Source of the DNA: CAZZKG01 sp964654825
GTDB lineage: Bacteria > Gemmatimonadota > CAZMKB01
Reading direction: 5' to 3'
DNA: 64,000 nucleotides
NCBI GenBank assembly: GCA_964654825.1
Contig: CAZZKG010000007.1
Coordinates: 32,552-96,551 of the forward strand
Of the stretch, positions 63,425-64,000 are shown piece by piece. A program made the position numbers and the translations under genes. Position 1 is the first letter of the stretch. Each line of letters begins with the position of its first letter. Under the pieces are notes generated by a model, which saw nothing but the letters and a program-made list of their open reading frames with translations, was not told where the DNA came from and made no database searches.

Positions 63425-63871
63425 ATGACACTGGTAAGATGGAAACCAATGAGAGAGATGTCCTGGATGCCAAGAGATCTCAACAGGGCCTTCAACGAGT
63501 TCTTCGGTGTGCCGACAATGACGTCTGATCTTCTGGAGCGGGATTGGGTACCGGCTGTCGACATCTACGAGAAGGACAGTGAGATCAACGTGAAGGCGGA
63601 GCTGCCCGGTCTCTCCAAGGATGATGTCTCGATCACGATCGAGAACAACACCCTCACGATCAACGGGGAGAAGAAACGGGAGAATGAAGTGAAGGAAGAG
63701 AACTACCACAGAGTGGAGAGGAGCTACGGTAGCTTTCAGAGGTCCTTCTCCCTGCCGTCGACAGTCGACACAGGTAAGGTCAAGGCAACTTTCAAAGACG
63801 GTATCCTGATGGTCAGCCTTGCCAAGAGAGAGGAAGCGAAACCGAAGAAGATCGAAGTGGGAGTCAACTGA
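63425..63871 (+). CDS. Small heat-shock protein, Hsp20/alpha-crystallin family
   Basis: A 148-residue ATP-independent holdase chaperone. The N-terminal region has RWKPMREMSWMPRDLNRAFN. The alpha-crystallin domain spans about residues 40-140: VPAVDIYEKDSEINVKAELP, DVSITIENNTLTINGEKKRE, YGSFQRSFSLPSTVDTGKVK and ATFKDGILMVSLAKRE (the GxLxxxxAK motif). GGAGGAG lies before ATG 63425. A strong terminator follows at 63908-63945. Confidence 0.96.
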   Translation: MTLVRWKPMREMSWMPRDLNRAFNEFFGVPTMTSDLLERDWVPAVDIYEKDSEINVKAELPGLSKDDVSITIENNTLTINGEKKRENEVKEENYHRVERSYGSFQRSFSLPSTVDTGKVKATFKDGILMVSLAKREEAKPKKIEVGVN

Positions 63872-63907
63872 TCAGGTGACGGTGGTTTTGTCCAACAACA
63901 GGTATGG

Positions 63908-63956
63908 GTTCCGGGCTCGCGGGTCAGCGCCGTGGAGCCCGGGACCTCTCCATTTT
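63908..63956 (+). terminator. Intrinsic terminator of hsp20
   Basis: GTTCCGGGCTC (63908-63918) pairs with GAGCCCGGGAC (63935-63945), 11 bp with one G-U pair and a 16-nt loop, followed by CTCTCCATTTTT. The last about 45 bases of the window show nothing recognisable. Confidence 0.8.
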
Positions 63957-64000
63957 TCTGTGATTGTGGCTAGTGCTCTGTCATGCAACAACTGACACAT

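Overview
ORGANISM. The window is about 64 kb of a diderm (Gram-negative-type) bacterium. Evidence for an outer membrane: LptD, LolA, BamD, a Tol cluster and several lipoproteins. A PorV-like protein beside proteins with C-terminal type IX secretion (T9SS)-style sorting domains points to the FCB superphylum, most likely an uncultivated lineage. Bacteroidetes proper is unlikely: Shine-Dalgarno sequences are strong and four promoters are exact TTGACA-17-TATAAT matches. Two 100-N runs (45357-45456, 59437-59536) mark this as a scaffold with gaps of unknown true length. LAYOUT. 1-2.7 kb: end of a Fis-type regulator, ssb, a radical SAM protein, rpmB. 3.0-13.1 kb: a long co-directional run starting with two nucleotide-sugar enzymes, then tolQ-tolR-tolA-tolB-cpoB (no pal), nrdR, tatC and lptD, with many overlaps. 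13.6-23 kb: two large secreted metalloproteases, an MFS transporter, an HU protein and a PorV-like protein. 23-37 kb: DinG-like helicase, hutU, a VTT membrane protein, several secreted or lipoprotein genes of unknown function, hutI, polyprenyl diphosphate synthase, DUF4321, tatA. 38-47 kb: PpiD-like foldase, TPR protein, efp-accB-pilT-accC, ftsK. 47-52 kb: a carbamoyltransferase/SxtJ/DUF5989 cassette between ftsK and lolA, then rimO and a lone ExbB-like protein. 52.6-59 kb: two TPR proteins, bamD, nadD, secA. 59-64 kb: cysteine synthase, dcd, ligA, hsp20. HOW IT FITS TOGETHER. Most genes are housekeeping, with a strong envelope theme: LPS assembly, lipoprotein carriage, beta-barrel assembly, Tol energy transduction, Tat and Sec export, and probable T9SS cargo. 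The clearest unexplained structure is a 160-bp interspersed element present five times (two tandem dimers and one monomer). Its ends are imperfect inverted repeats, it is flanked by the 5-bp direct repeat CTTAG, and at two loci that CTTAG supplies the TAG stop codon of the upstream gene (lptD, ligA). Other points of interest are the cassette between ftsK and lolA, a Tol cluster with a lipoprotein CpoB but no Pal, a cysteine synthase with a Cys-rich tail, and a hairpin in the dcd leader. No rRNA, tRNA, CRISPR array or prophage was recognised.
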